Below are positions 18,484-26,339 of a stretch of DNA of 64,000 nucleotides, piece after piece; position 1 is the first letter of the stretch; every line of letters begins with the position of its first letter. Source of the stretch: JBDSSS01 sp963764195 (GTDB lineage Bacteria > Actinomycetota > Actinomycetes > Actinomycetales > Dermatophilaceae); NCBI GenBank assembly GCA_963764195.1, contig CAVXRG010000003.1, forward strand, positions 496,001 through 560,000. Direction: 5' to 3'. A program made the position numbers and the translations under genes. The notes under the pieces are model-generated. The model was not told where the DNA came from. It worked only from the letters and a program-made list of their open reading frames with translations, and made no database searches.

Positions 18484-19404
18484 TCACGCGCCGCCGCCGG
18501 GAGCCTGCATCCCGGGCAGGAGCGCCGGGCTGCGGATGCCGGCTTCGTCGAGGGACCGCTTGACCCGCTCACGCATGTCGCGCTGGAGCCCGAACTGCTG
18601 GTTGGCCAGCGTCTTGCTGAGGATCCGGATCGTCACCGCGCCGTTGGCGATCGACTCGACGCCGACGACCTGGGGTGGCTCGAGCAGCAGCCCTGACCAC
18701 GGCTCGGCCTGGGCCATGGCGTCGACGGTCTCGCGGATGACCTGCTGTGCCCGCTCGATGTCCTCGTCCCACGCGACGGCGATGTCGACGAGGGCCTGGG
18801 ACCAGCCCTGCGACCGGTTGCCGATGCGGACGATCTCGCCGTTGCGGACGTACCAGGTGATGCCCTGCGCGTCGCGCAGCTGGGTGACCCGCAGGGAGAC
18901 GTTCTCGACCGTGCCGATCGCCTCACCGGTGTCGATGACGTCGCCGACCCCGTACTGGTCCTCCACGATCATGAAGATGCCGGAGAGGAAGTCCTTGACG
19001 AGGCTCTGGGCGCCGAAGGCGAGCGCCACCCCGCCGACGCCGGCCGAGGCCAGCGTCGGTCCGAGCGGGACGCCGAGGATCGCGAGGACGGTCAGGGCCG
19101 TGACCCCGAGCACGACGAAGGTCGTGATGCTCTTGAGCAGCGCGCCCATCGTCGTTGCCCGTTGGACGTGGCGCTCGCTCGTCGCGCCGGTCAGCTCCAC
19201 GAAACCTCGTGCGGCAAAGGGCAGTCGGTCGAGGCGCTCGAGCCGCTTCGACGTCGCCGAGGCCACGACGCGGTTGATCAGGCGGTGGACGAGCCACCGG
19301 ACGAAGAAGCCGAGGACGAGCGTGAGGATGACCATCAGGGGCGTGCCGATGAGCCAGTCGCCCACGGATTCCCACGACAGGGCCGGGAGCTGGATGGAGG
19401 GCAT
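18484..19404 (-). CDS. MscS-family mechanosensitive ion channel
   Basis: Small-conductance channel of 306 residues that opens on osmotic downshock. Membrane segments at about 15-40 (LIGTPLMVILTLVLGFFVRW) and 85-110 (TTFVVLGVTALTVLAILGVP) precede the pore helix, ASAGVGGVALAFGAQSLVKD, with the usual Gly/Ala pattern. The cytoplasmic beta domain follows with QYGVGDVIDTGEAIGTVENV, then an alpha/beta domain and a Pro/Gly tail. Start is ATG 19404 or ATG 19413 (three residues more); neither has a clear ribosome site. It follows pepN by about 48 bp, so it may be cotranscribed with it. Confidence 0.92.
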   Translation of the reverse strand: MPSIQLPALSWESVGDWLIGTPLMVILTLVLGFFVRWLVHRLINRVVASATSKRLERLDRLPFAARGFVELTGATSERHVQRATTMGALLKSITTFVVLGVTALTVLAILGVPLGPTLASAGVGGVALAFGAQSLVKDFLSGIFMIVEDQYGVGDVIDTGEAIGTVENVSLRVTQLRDAQGITWYVRNGEIVRIGNRSQGWSQALVDIAVAWDEDIERAQQVIRETVDAMAQAEPWSGLLLEPPQVVGVESIANGAVTIRILSKTLANQQFGLQRDMRERVKRSLDEAGIRSPALLPGMQAPGGGA

Positions 19405-19460
19405 GGCACCCATTGTCGGGGGTGGACGCCGCGTCCGCGTCCACCCCCCGCCGGTCGCGC

Positions 19461-22022
19461 TCAGCCCTGGGCGTCCCGCGCCTGGGCGACGAGCGCGCGG
19501 GCGATGGTGTCCCGGTTCTCCGCCACGGTGCGCACGAGACCCGGGGCGGCGTCGGCGTGGGCCGCGAGCCAGGCGTCGGAGGCGTCCTTGAGCCGGTCGT
19601 TGGCGAGGCTGAAGGGGTAGAACCCTCCGACGACCCGCTCGCCGATCGCGATGCTCCGCTGGGACCACGCCTCGATGAGCATGTCGTGGTATCGGGCGAC
19701 GTAGGGCTCGAGCAGAGAGAGGTCGCTGCTGCGACGGAACCCGGCGCTCACGGCTTCGATCATCTGGTTGGGCAGGGTGTTGCTCTCCACGGCGGAGCGC
19801 CAGGCCTCCTCCTTCGCCTCCGCCGTCGGGCGGGAGGCGCGCGCCTCGGCGGCCCGCTCCTCCCCGGTGGAGGTGCGGTCGCGCCCGAGCTCGGCGGTGA
19901 TCTCGGCGTCGTCGGCGGCCCCGATCGCAGCGAGCGCCTGGAGCAGCGTCCAGCGCAGCTCGGTGTCGACGGTGAGGCCGTCGAGGCGCTCGGTGCCCTC
20001 GAGCAGCGCGCGCAGGCGCGGCTCGTCCGACGGGTCGCCCGTCGCGCGTGCCCACGCCTCGACGAGCTGGAACTGGGCGTCGCTGCCCGGCTCGGCAGCC
20101 TCGGCCAGCGACCGGAGCGAGCTGCTGAGCAGGGCGGCCGTCTCGGCCCGGTGCTGCGGCGCCGTGTAGAGCCGCGCCGCGGTCGAGGTCTGCCCGATGA
20201 GGACCCGCAGCAGGGTCGAGTCCTGCTCGCCCGGCATCGTCTCGAGGACGAAGCGCACGAAGTCGCGGGCCGACATCTCGGCGTCGCGGGTCATGTCCCA
20301 CGTCGCGCCGAGGACGAGCGAGCGGGGCAGGGACTCCTGGAAGCCGCGCGGCAGCGACAGGGCCGTCCTCAAGGAGTCCTGGTCGAGCCGGATCTTGGCG
20401 TAGGCGAGGTCGTCGTCGTTGAGCAGGAGCAGGTCGGGCTGGGCCGCCCCGACCAGGGCCTCGAGCTCCGTGCGGGCGCCGTCGATGTCGACCTCGTGAT
20501 AGCCGACCCGCTCGAGGACGTCGCCGGCGACGGCATACAGGCCGATGCCGAGGCGGTGCGGGCGGAGGGTCGGGTGCTCCTCGGAGGAGCTCTGGGTGAC
20601 GGCGAAGGAGGTGAAGGTGCCGTCCTCACCCACCTCGAACTCAGGGCGCAGCGTGTTGACTCCGGCCGTCTCGAGCCACAGCTTCGACCACTGGCCGAGC
20701 TCGCGGCCAGAGGCCCTCTCCAGCTCCCCGAGCAGGTCGGCGAGGGTCGTGTTGCCCCAGGCGTTGGCGCGGAAGTACTCCCGAAGGGCGGCCACGAACG
20801 GCTCGCGCCCGACGTAGGCGACGAGCTGCTTGAGCACCGACGCGCCCTTGGCGTAGGTGATGCCGTCGAAGTTGACCTCGACGTCCTCGAGGTGGCGCAT
20901 GTCGGCGGCGATCGGGTGGGTCGAGCTGAGCTGGTCCTGGGTGTAGGCCCACGCCTTCTCCGACGTGCCGAAGGTGGTCCAGGCGCTCTCCCACTGCGTC
21001 GCCTCGGCCTGGCACGTCGTCGAGGCCCACTCGGCGAAGGACTCGTTGAGCCAGAGGTCGTCCCACCAGCGCATCGTCACGAGGTTGCCGAACCACATGT
21101 GGGCGAGCTCGTGCAGGATCGTCAGCGCACGGCGCTCGATCTTGGCCTCGGAGACCTTGGACCGGAAGACGTAGACCTCGGTGAAGGTCACCGCGCCGGC
21201 GTTCTCCATCGCGCCCATGTTGTACTCCGGCGTGAAGATCTGGTCGTACTTCTCGAAGGGGTACGGGTGGTCGAACTCCTCCTCGAAGAAGGCGAAGCCG
21301 CGCTTGGTGCAGTCGAAGATGTTGGCGGCATCGAGGTGCTGGGTCAGCGACCGGCGGCAGAAGACGCCGAGGGGGACGACGCCGCCGCGGGTCTCGACCG
21401 AGTCCCGCACCTCGTCGTACGGGCCGGCGATGAGGGCCGTGATGTAGGAGGAGATCCGCGCCGTCGTGGGGAACGACCACGTCGCCCGCTCCACGCCGTC
21501 GCTGACTCCCGCCGGCGTGGAGACCGGGGTGGGGGAGTTGGAGATGACCTTCCAGTGGGCTGGAGCCGTCACGGTGAAGGTGAAGGACGCCTTGAGGTCG
21601 GGCTGCTCGAACACGGCATACATCCGCCGGGAGTCGGCGACCTCGAACTGCGTGTAGAGGTAGACCTCGTTGTCGACGGGGTCGACGAAGCGGTGCAGCC
21701 CCTCGCCGGTGTTGGTGTAAGCGCCGGTGGCGTCGACGACGAGCTCGTTGTCCGCTGCGAGGTCGGTCAGCGCGATCCGCGAGTCCGCGAAGACGACTGA
21801 CGGGTCGAGGTCGACGCCGTTGAGGGTGACCTTCTCCACCGACGGGGCGATGAGGTCGATGAAGGTGTCGGAGCCCGGCTCGGTGCAGCCGAAGCGCACC
21901 GTGGTCACCGTGTGGAAGTGGTCCGGCCCCGTCGTGAGGTCGAGGGTGACGTCGTAGCTCTCGACGGTGAGGATCCGGGCGCGGCCGGCGGCCTCGTCGC
22001 GGGTCAGGTTCTTGCCGGGCAC
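19461..22022 (-). CDS. pepN: Aminopeptidase N (M1 family)
   Basis: Zinc aminopeptidase of 853 residues that trims N-terminal residues from peptides in the cytoplasm. The exopeptidase motif GAMENAG is at about 270-276, and HELAHMWFGN (HExxH, 304-308) with the third zinc ligand in WLNESFAEW about 18 residues on. Long helical C-terminal domain of the actinobacterial PepN type. The GTG start at 22022 has AGGAGGAG five bases upstream, which decides it over the much longer open frame. The frame lacks a signal peptide. Two GGCATAC motifs lie within it, both in Tyr-Ala codon pairs. Confidence 0.95.
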   Translation of the reverse strand: MPGKNLTRDEAAGRARILTVESYDVTLDLTTGPDHFHTVTTVRFGCTEPGSDTFIDLIAPSVEKVTLNGVDLDPSVVFADSRIALTDLAADNELVVDATGAYTNTGEGLHRFVDPVDNEVYLYTQFEVADSRRMYAVFEQPDLKASFTFTVTAPAHWKVISNSPTPVSTPAGVSDGVERATWSFPTTARISSYITALIAGPYDEVRDSVETRGGVVPLGVFCRRSLTQHLDAANIFDCTKRGFAFFEEEFDHPYPFEKYDQIFTPEYNMGAMENAGAVTFTEVYVFRSKVSEAKIERRALTILHELAHMWFGNLVTMRWWDDLWLNESFAEWASTTCQAEATQWESAWTTFGTSEKAWAYTQDQLSSTHPIAADMRHLEDVEVNFDGITYAKGASVLKQLVAYVGREPFVAALREYFRANAWGNTTLADLLGELERASGRELGQWSKLWLETAGVNTLRPEFEVGEDGTFTSFAVTQSSSEEHPTLRPHRLGIGLYAVAGDVLERVGYHEVDIDGARTELEALVGAAQPDLLLLNDDDLAYAKIRLDQDSLRTALSLPRGFQESLPRSLVLGATWDMTRDAEMSARDFVRFVLETMPGEQDSTLLRVLIGQTSTAARLYTAPQHRAETAALLSSSLRSLAEAAEPGSDAQFQLVEAWARATGDPSDEPRLRALLEGTERLDGLTVDTELRWTLLQALAAIGAADDAEITAELGRDRTSTGEERAAEARASRPTAEAKEEAWRSAVESNTLPNQMIEAVSAGFRRSSDLSLLEPYVARYHDMLIEAWSQRSIAIGERVVGGFYPFSLANDRLKDASDAWLAAHADAAPGLVRTVAENRDTIARALVAQARDAQG

Positions 22023-22160
22023 GGGTGCTCCTCCTGGGTGACGGTGACATGACAGCGCGAACTCCACCGTGGGACGGCCTCGTCGCGCCCACATCCTCGC
22101 ACGGTGACCCCGCCCGTCCGCCACCGAGATCCGGCCCGGCCCGGGTGCCATGATGGGCGC

Positions 22161-22643
22161 ATGCGCATCCACATCGGCGGCGACCACGCGGCCTACGACC
22201 TGCACCAGGCCCTCCTCGAGCACCTGCGGGGCGCCGGCCACGACGTCGTCGACCACGGGCCGTTCGGCTACGACGCCGAGGACGACTACCCCGTCTTCGT
22301 GCTGCGGGCGGCCCAAGCCGTCGCCGCCGAGCCCGGTTCGCTCGGCGTCGTCCTCGGCGGGTCGGGCAACGGCGAGCAGATGGCGGCCAACAAGGTGGCC
22401 GGAGTGCGCGCGGCGCTCGCCTACAGCCCCGAGCTGGCGAGCCTCGCCCGACAGCACAACAACGCCCAGATCGTCTCGATCGGCGCCCGCTTCACGGCCA
22501 TCGAGGTGGCGACCGAGATCGTCGACGTCTTCGTCGCGACGGAATTCTCCGATGCGCCTCGGCACGCCCGGCGCGTGGGTATGGTGACGGCGTACGAGAC
22601 CTCGGGGGCGCTTCCGCCTGCGCCCCCGCACCCCGCCAGCTGA
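22161..22643 (+). CDS. rpiB: Ribose-5-phosphate isomerase B
   Basis: RpiB/LacAB-type isomerase of 160 residues interconverting ribose-5-phosphate and ribulose-5-phosphate in the pentose phosphate pathway. N-terminal MRIHIGGDHAAYDLHQ, then GGSGNGEQMAANKVAGVRAA and SIGARFTAIEVATEIVDVF. The catalytic Cys of E. coli RpiB is absent (LGGSGNGE), but the Glu just after matches the base of the mycobacterial subtype. ATG 22161 is preferred over an overlapping ATG 10 bases earlier in another frame. It is divergent from pepN. Confidence 0.92.
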   Translation: MRIHIGGDHAAYDLHQALLEHLRGAGHDVVDHGPFGYDAEDDYPVFVLRAAQAVAAEPGSLGVVLGGSGNGEQMAANKVAGVRAALAYSPELASLARQHNNAQIVSIGARFTAIEVATEIVDVFVATEFSDAPRHARRVGMVTAYETSGALPPAPPHPAS

Positions 22644-22697
22644 CCTGCGGGATCGGCGCCGCACCGTCCCGGCCCACGATCCCGGGACCGGACCCTG

Positions 22698-23810
22698 TTG
22701 CCCCGTAACCAGACGACGCTCGCCCGACCCCGCTATGCAGTCGGGCCGATCCGGCGTCTGCGCATGCTCGGACCCGGGGTGCTGCGCGCTCCGTGGCTGG
22801 TCACGCTCGGCTTCCTCCTGCTCGCGCTGATCGCCACGCTGGGGATCCTCGAGTGGCCGCGCACGGTGCCGTGGTCGTCCTTCACCCTCGTCGCCGTCGC
22901 GGCCGGGCTGCTGCTCACCCCCCGGTGGCTCGGCGTCGTCTACGTCGGGCTGCTCACGTCGATGGCCCTCCTCGGGGCGGCGCTCGGCACGACGAAGACG
23001 GCCACCATCGGCTCCCAGGTCGTCACGGTCCTGACGATGCTGCTCATGGTGTGGCTGGCCAACGCCCGCGCCCGGATCGGGGTCTTCGGCATCGGCGGTG
23101 AGTCGATGCTCGTCGACATGCGCGACCGGCTCCGGGCGCAGGGTGAGCTGCCCGAGCTGCCCGAGTCCTGGTCGGCCGAGGTCGCCCTCGAGTCGGCCTA
23201 TGGCGAGGGGTTTGCCGGTGACTTCGTCGTCGCCACCCGGTCGACCGACGGCCAGATGCTCGAGATCGCCCTCGTCGACGTGTCCGGCAAGGGGCGCAAC
23301 GCCGGGACCCGGTCGCTCCTGCTGTCCGGGGCGATGGGCGGCCTGCTCGGGGAGATGAGCGAGCACGGCTTCCTCAGCTCGGCCAACAACCACCTCCAGC
23401 GGCTGCGCTGGCCCGAGGGCTTCGCGACCGCGGTCCACGTCGCGATCCACCTGGAGTCGGGGGCGTTCACGATTGGCTACGCGGGCCACCCTGCCGCCGT
23501 GCAGTTCTCGGCCGGGTCAGGCCAGTGGCGGATGCTCTCGGGGGGGCGTGGCCCGCTGCTGGGTGTCATCGACCACGCCGAGTTCCCCCGCGAGTGCGGG
23601 ATGCTCCGACGAGGGGACGCCCTCGTGCTCTACAGCGACGGGGTCATCGAGACGAAGGACAAGACGCTCGTCGACGGGATCGACCGGATGCTCGGCCGGG
23701 CCGAGGCCTCGATCACCAAAGGGTTCGACGGTCTGGCGCAGCGCCTCTGCGACCACGCGGCCGCCGGTCACGGCGACGACCGGGCCGTCGTCACCATCTG
23801 GCGCAGCTGA
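22698..23810 (+). CDS. Membrane-anchored PP2C/SpoIIE-type serine phosphatase
   Basis: Protein of 370 residues. Three or four membrane segments occupy about 30-125 (LVTLGFLLLALIATLGILEW; LGVVYVGLLTSMALLGAALG; VVTVLTMLLMVWLANARA). The cytosolic part is a SpoIIE-type phosphatase with LVDVSGKGRNAGTRS, TIGYAGHPAAV, LVLYSDGVIETKD and GDDRAVV, the metal-binding Asp residues. Such proteins commonly dephosphorylate anti-anti-sigma factors or act in general stress control; no anti-sigma partner is nearby. The TTG start at 22698 is 54 bp after rpiB; ATG 22764 is an alternative that still keeps the first membrane segment. Confidence 0.88.
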   Translation: MPRNQTTLARPRYAVGPIRRLRMLGPGVLRAPWLVTLGFLLLALIATLGILEWPRTVPWSSFTLVAVAAGLLLTPRWLGVVYVGLLTSMALLGAALGTTKTATIGSQVVTVLTMLLMVWLANARARIGVFGIGGESMLVDMRDRLRAQGELPELPESWSAEVALESAYGEGFAGDFVVATRSTDGQMLEIALVDVSGKGRNAGTRSLLLSGAMGGLLGEMSEHGFLSSANNHLQRLRWPEGFATAVHVAIHLESGAFTIGYAGHPAAVQFSAGSGQWRMLSGGRGPLLGVIDHAEFPRECGMLRRGDALVLYSDGVIETKDKTLVDGIDRMLGRAEASITKGFDGLAQRLCDHAAAGHGDDRAVVTIWRS

Positions 23811-23833
23811 GCCCGGTCGACGCCGCCTGCGGC

Positions 23834-24037
23834 TCAGCGGATGTCGTCGTCCTTGCCGTCGAGCCCGTCGAGCCCGTCCTTGAGCTTCTGCTGGGCCGTG
23901 TCGACCTGGTCGGCGTGCTGCCCGCCGGTGCGCTCGTCGATCGCGTCGCCGGCCTTGTCGATGCCGCCACCGACCTGGTCGCCGTGATCGTCGACCAGCT
24001 CGGACGCCTTGTTCTTGATGTTGTCGAACATGCTCAC
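23834..24037 (-). CDS. Small MT0933-like antitoxin-family protein (orphan)
   Basis: Protein of 67 residues, highly charged and helical: MSMFDNIKNKASELVDDHGD and then VGGGIDKAGDAIDERTGGQH, typical of the MT0933-like (Rv0909-type) antitoxin family and superficially like CsbD stress proteins. The usual toxin gene next to it is missing; its neighbours are a phosphatase on the other strand and the divergent trmB. Family assignment rests on the KASELVDDHGDQV...GIDKAGDAIDE pattern. Antitoxin activity should not be assumed for orphan copies. Confidence 0.8.
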   Translation of the reverse strand: MSMFDNIKNKASELVDDHGDQVGGGIDKAGDAIDERTGGQHADQVDTAQQKLKDGLDGLDGKDDDIR

Positions 24038-24130
24038 GTCTGACCTCTTCGCTCATGGGGTGCCACTGACCGGCGCCCGGGGTCCGACCAGCGTAACGAC
24101 CGTCGGCCCTCGGCCACCTACGATGCCGGG

Positions 24131-24889
24131 GTGACCGACCCCGCTGTGACCCGTGAGACCGACCCGAGCCGACCCGGCCTGCCCGAGGGCGTCGCCCCCG
24201 CCCGGATCCGCAGCTTCGTCCGTCGCGGCCGGCACTCCGCTCAGGCCCGCGACCGCATCGCCGAGCTCGCGCCCGAGCGAGGTGTCCCGGACGGGCCCTT
24301 CACTCCAGCAGATGCGTTCGGCCGTGACGCGCCGATCGTCCTCGAGATCGGCTGCGGTCACGGTCATGCCGCCATCGCGTATGCCGCTGAGTTCCCCGGC
24401 CATGACCTGCTGGCCATCGACGTCCACAGCCCCGGGATGGTGCGGATGCTCGCCCGAGCCGACAAGGCGGGCGTGCACAACCTGCGTGTCGAGCTCGGCG
24501 ACGCGGTCGCTTTCACCGAGGAGCGGGTGGCGGACGCGACGTTCGACGCGGTCCACCTCTTCTTCCCCGACCCGTGGCCGAAGCAGAAGCACCACAAGCG
24601 ACGGTTCGTCGGGCCGGACAACCTCGACCTGCTCGCCCGCATCCTCAAGCCCGGTGGCCATGTCCTGGTCGCGACCGACCAGGCGTTCTACGCCGACCAC
24701 GTGCTCGCGGAGGTGGGCCGCCACCCGGCGTTCCGGGTGGAGCGTTCCGAGCGGCCGTCGTGGCGGCCGGACGGGGGCTTCGAGAAGAAGGGGGTCGCGG
24801 CGGGCCGCGCGATCCACGAGCTGCGACTCGACCTCAGCGACCCGGCCGTCGGACCCAGCACGGCCGTCGGACCCAGCGCGGCCGAGTGA
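24131..24889 (+). CDS. trmB: tRNA (guanine-N7-)-methyltransferase
   Basis: SAM-dependent enzyme of 252 residues that makes m7G46 in the variable loop of tRNAs. The SAM site is VLEIGCGHGHAAIA; the family hallmark VHLFFPDPWPKQKHHKRRF and the closing ATDQAFYADHVL are intact. The GTG start at 24131 leaves a usual short leader before RIRSFVRRGRHS. The last residues hold a short duplication (AVGPSTAVGPSAAE) from an 18-bp direct repeat. Two tRNA genes follow within 300 bp. Confidence 0.94.
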   Translation: MTDPAVTRETDPSRPGLPEGVAPARIRSFVRRGRHSAQARDRIAELAPERGVPDGPFTPADAFGRDAPIVLEIGCGHGHAAIAYAAEFPGHDLLAIDVHSPGMVRMLARADKAGVHNLRVELGDAVAFTEERVADATFDAVHLFFPDPWPKQKHHKRRFVGPDNLDLLARILKPGGHVLVATDQAFYADHVLAEVGRHPAFRVERSERPSWRPDGGFEKKGVAAGRAIHELRLDLSDPAVGPSTAVGPSAAE

Positions 24890-24949
24890 CCGCCTGAGCA
24901 GCCAGGCCAGGATGAGTGACCCGGCCCGGCTGGCGAGCCGGGCCCCACG

Positions 24950-25023
24950 TCGGGGCAACAGGATTCGAACCTGCGGCCTTCCGCTCCCAAAGCGGACGCG
25001 CTACCAAGCTGCGCCATGCCCCG
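24950..25023 (-). tRNA. tRNA-Pro (anticodon TGG)
   Basis: Reads on the minus strand from CGGGGCATGGCGCAGCTTGG at its 5' end. The acceptor stem CGGGGCA pairs with TGCCCCG; the D-arm has GCGCAGCTTGGTAGCGC; the anticodon stem TCCGC/GCGGA encloses loop TTTGGGA, so the anticodon is TGG. The T-arm carries GGTTCGAATCC. CCA is not encoded. The tRNA-Pro and tRNA-Gly pair upstream of tig is a conserved actinobacterial arrangement. Confidence 0.95.
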
Positions 25024-25135
25024 TGGTGCATCGCCGGACCGGCCGGTCCGACCCGGCGAGCGGGTCGATTTCGGCTGATCGGGCGCGAACCAGTAGGCTA
25101 TCGCCTCGGATCGCCGGTCGAGACCAGCGGCCCGT

Positions 25136-25206
25136 GCGGGCGTAGCTCAATGGTAGAGCCTCAGTCTTCCAAACTGATCACGCGAGTTCGATTCTCGTCG
25201 CCCGCT
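25136..25206 (+). tRNA. tRNA-Gly (anticodon TCC)
   Basis: Acceptor stem GCGGGCG pairs with CGCCCGC; D-arm GCTCAATGGTAGAGC; anticodon stem TCAGT/ACTGA with loop CTTCCAA, giving anticodon TCC; T-arm with GAGTTCGATTCTC. Discriminator T at 25206, and CCA is encoded at 25207-25209, unlike the neighbouring tRNA-Pro. It is divergent from tRNA-Pro by about 110 bp. Confidence 0.95.
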
Positions 25207-25271
25207 CCACCACCGGTCCCGGGCCCGTAAAGGGCTTGGCCACGCTCGTCCCGCGGGCCTAGCGTCGAGGC

Positions 25272-25568
25272 ATGTTCCGACCCGACCTGCAGGACGCCCT
25301 CCGCGACCGTGACGCCGTCCTGCGGTCGTTCCTCGCCGCCGACGGCAGCCTCACCTCGATCCCGACGAAGATCCGCAAGCGGCTCGTCGTGCTCGACCTG
25401 CTCTCCCAGCAGTTCGAGCCGGGGGAGCGATATCCCGAGACCGACGTCAACAACCGGCTCCGCGCCTTCCACCCCGACGTCGCCGCGCTGCGCCGCTACC
25501 TCGTTGAGGAGGGGTTCCTCGACCGCGCCGACGGGGTCTACTGGCGCAGTGGGGGAACGGTCGAGTGA
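25272..25568 (+). CDS. DUF2087-domain protein
   Basis: Protein of 98 residues. The segment LTSIPTKIRKRLVVLDLLSQQFEPGERYPETDVNNRLRAFHPDVAALRRYLVEEGFLDR, read as short motifs (IPTKIRKRLVVL; GERYPETDVNNRL; DVAALRRYLVEEGFLDR), is the DUF2087 winged-helix-like fold often found alone or attached to ArsR/MarR regulators. It probably binds nucleic acid or a metal, but the function is not established. Single gene between tRNA-Gly and a convergent membrane-protein gene. Confidence 0.88.
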   Translation: MFRPDLQDALRDRDAVLRSFLAADGSLTSIPTKIRKRLVVLDLLSQQFEPGERYPETDVNNRLRAFHPDVAALRRYLVEEGFLDRADGVYWRSGGTVE

Positions 25569-25619
25569 CGCGGGCGTCACGCGGAGCCGGCCCAGCGGCA
25601 TACCGGCCGGATGGGCCGC

Positions 25620-26123
25620 TCAGCGGAAGCCGAGGCTCTCGCTGAGGTAGCTCTCCGCGCCGTCGGCCTCGAGACCGCGCTCGGTCGCGGCGGCGGTGCG
25701 TGCGGACGGCCAGCCGTGCACCCAGAAGAGGGCGAGCGCCCCCGGCAGGGCGATGAGCAGCGGCAGCCACGAGTGCGGCTCGAAGACGAACGTGACGACG
25801 AAGGCGATGAGCACCGGCGCCTCGGCGATCGCCACCCGCATCGTCGTCGTCGAGGTGAAGTACTTCAGGCTCGTGGCGGCAGCGTTCTCCCGCGGCAGGC
25901 CGAGCGGCAGCGACGGGACCGAGTAGCCCACGTAGGTGATCAGCACGGTCGCGGCGACGAGGGCGAGGACGACGACGGCCACCGCGCCCCACGACGGCAT
26001 CGGCGCCGCCGGGTCGACGACGATGCGCACCGCACTGATCATCACCGCACCCATCCCGACGATGGCGCTCAGCATCTGGATCGGGCGCAGGGTGGGGGAC
26101 GGGCGCTCGGCGGGGAGGCTCAT
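25620..26123 (-). CDS. Hypothetical membrane protein, four predicted helices
   Basis: Protein of 167 residues with four hydrophobic segments: about 14-34 (IQMLSAIVGMGAVMISAVRI), 45-68 (WGAVAVVVLALVAATVLITY), 97-117 (AIAEAPVLIAFVVTFVFEPH) and 121-140 (LPLLIALPGALALFWVHGW). The N-terminus MSLPAERPSPTLRP is probably cytoplasmic. It is similar in layout to small actinobacterial membrane proteins without assigned function. Start is ATG 26123. Divergent from tig; the gap to DUF2087 contains a GC-rich GGCATAC-bearing inverted repeat (CCCAGCGGC/GGGCCGCT). Confidence 0.8.
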   Translation of the reverse strand: MSLPAERPSPTLRPIQMLSAIVGMGAVMISAVRIVVDPAAPMPSWGAVAVVVLALVAATVLITYVGYSVPSLPLGLPRENAAATSLKYFTSTTTMRVAIAEAPVLIAFVVTFVFEPHSWLPLLIALPGALALFWVHGWPSARTAAATERGLEADGAESYLSESLGFR

Positions 26124-26168
26124 GGTCGTCGAGCATAGGTGCGGTGAAGGGGTGGTCCGGGAGCGCAT

Positions 26169-26197
26169 TTAGCCTTCTGCGCCTCGGCCGATAGCAT
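26169..26197 (+). promoter_or_regulatory. Putative promoter for tig
   Basis: TTAGCC and TAGCAT separated by 17 bases fit a housekeeping -35/-10 pair, upstream of an untranslated leader of about 140 nt before the GTG at 26340. This is pattern matching only; in GC-rich actinobacteria the -35 is poorly conserved. Confidence 0.35.
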
Positions 26198-26339
26198 GGG
26201 CAGTCGGTGCGCCGTGCCGCGCGCGCGGCCTGCCCCTCCCGGCAGCTCGCTCGGAGCGGGCGCGAAGGCGCCGAACGACCACATCCCGCCGCGTCCCGCG
26301 GCGCGACGATGACCGACCACGCCAAATGGAGTACCCGCA

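Noticed and set aside
23834..24037. CsbD-type stress protein
   Set aside because: Similar length and composition, but the KASELVDDHGDQV and GIDKAGDAIDE pattern fits MT0933-like antitoxins more closely.
24835..24889. Tandem repeat at the end of trmB
   Set aside because: Only two copies of an 18-bp stretch; no repeated occurrence elsewhere in the window.
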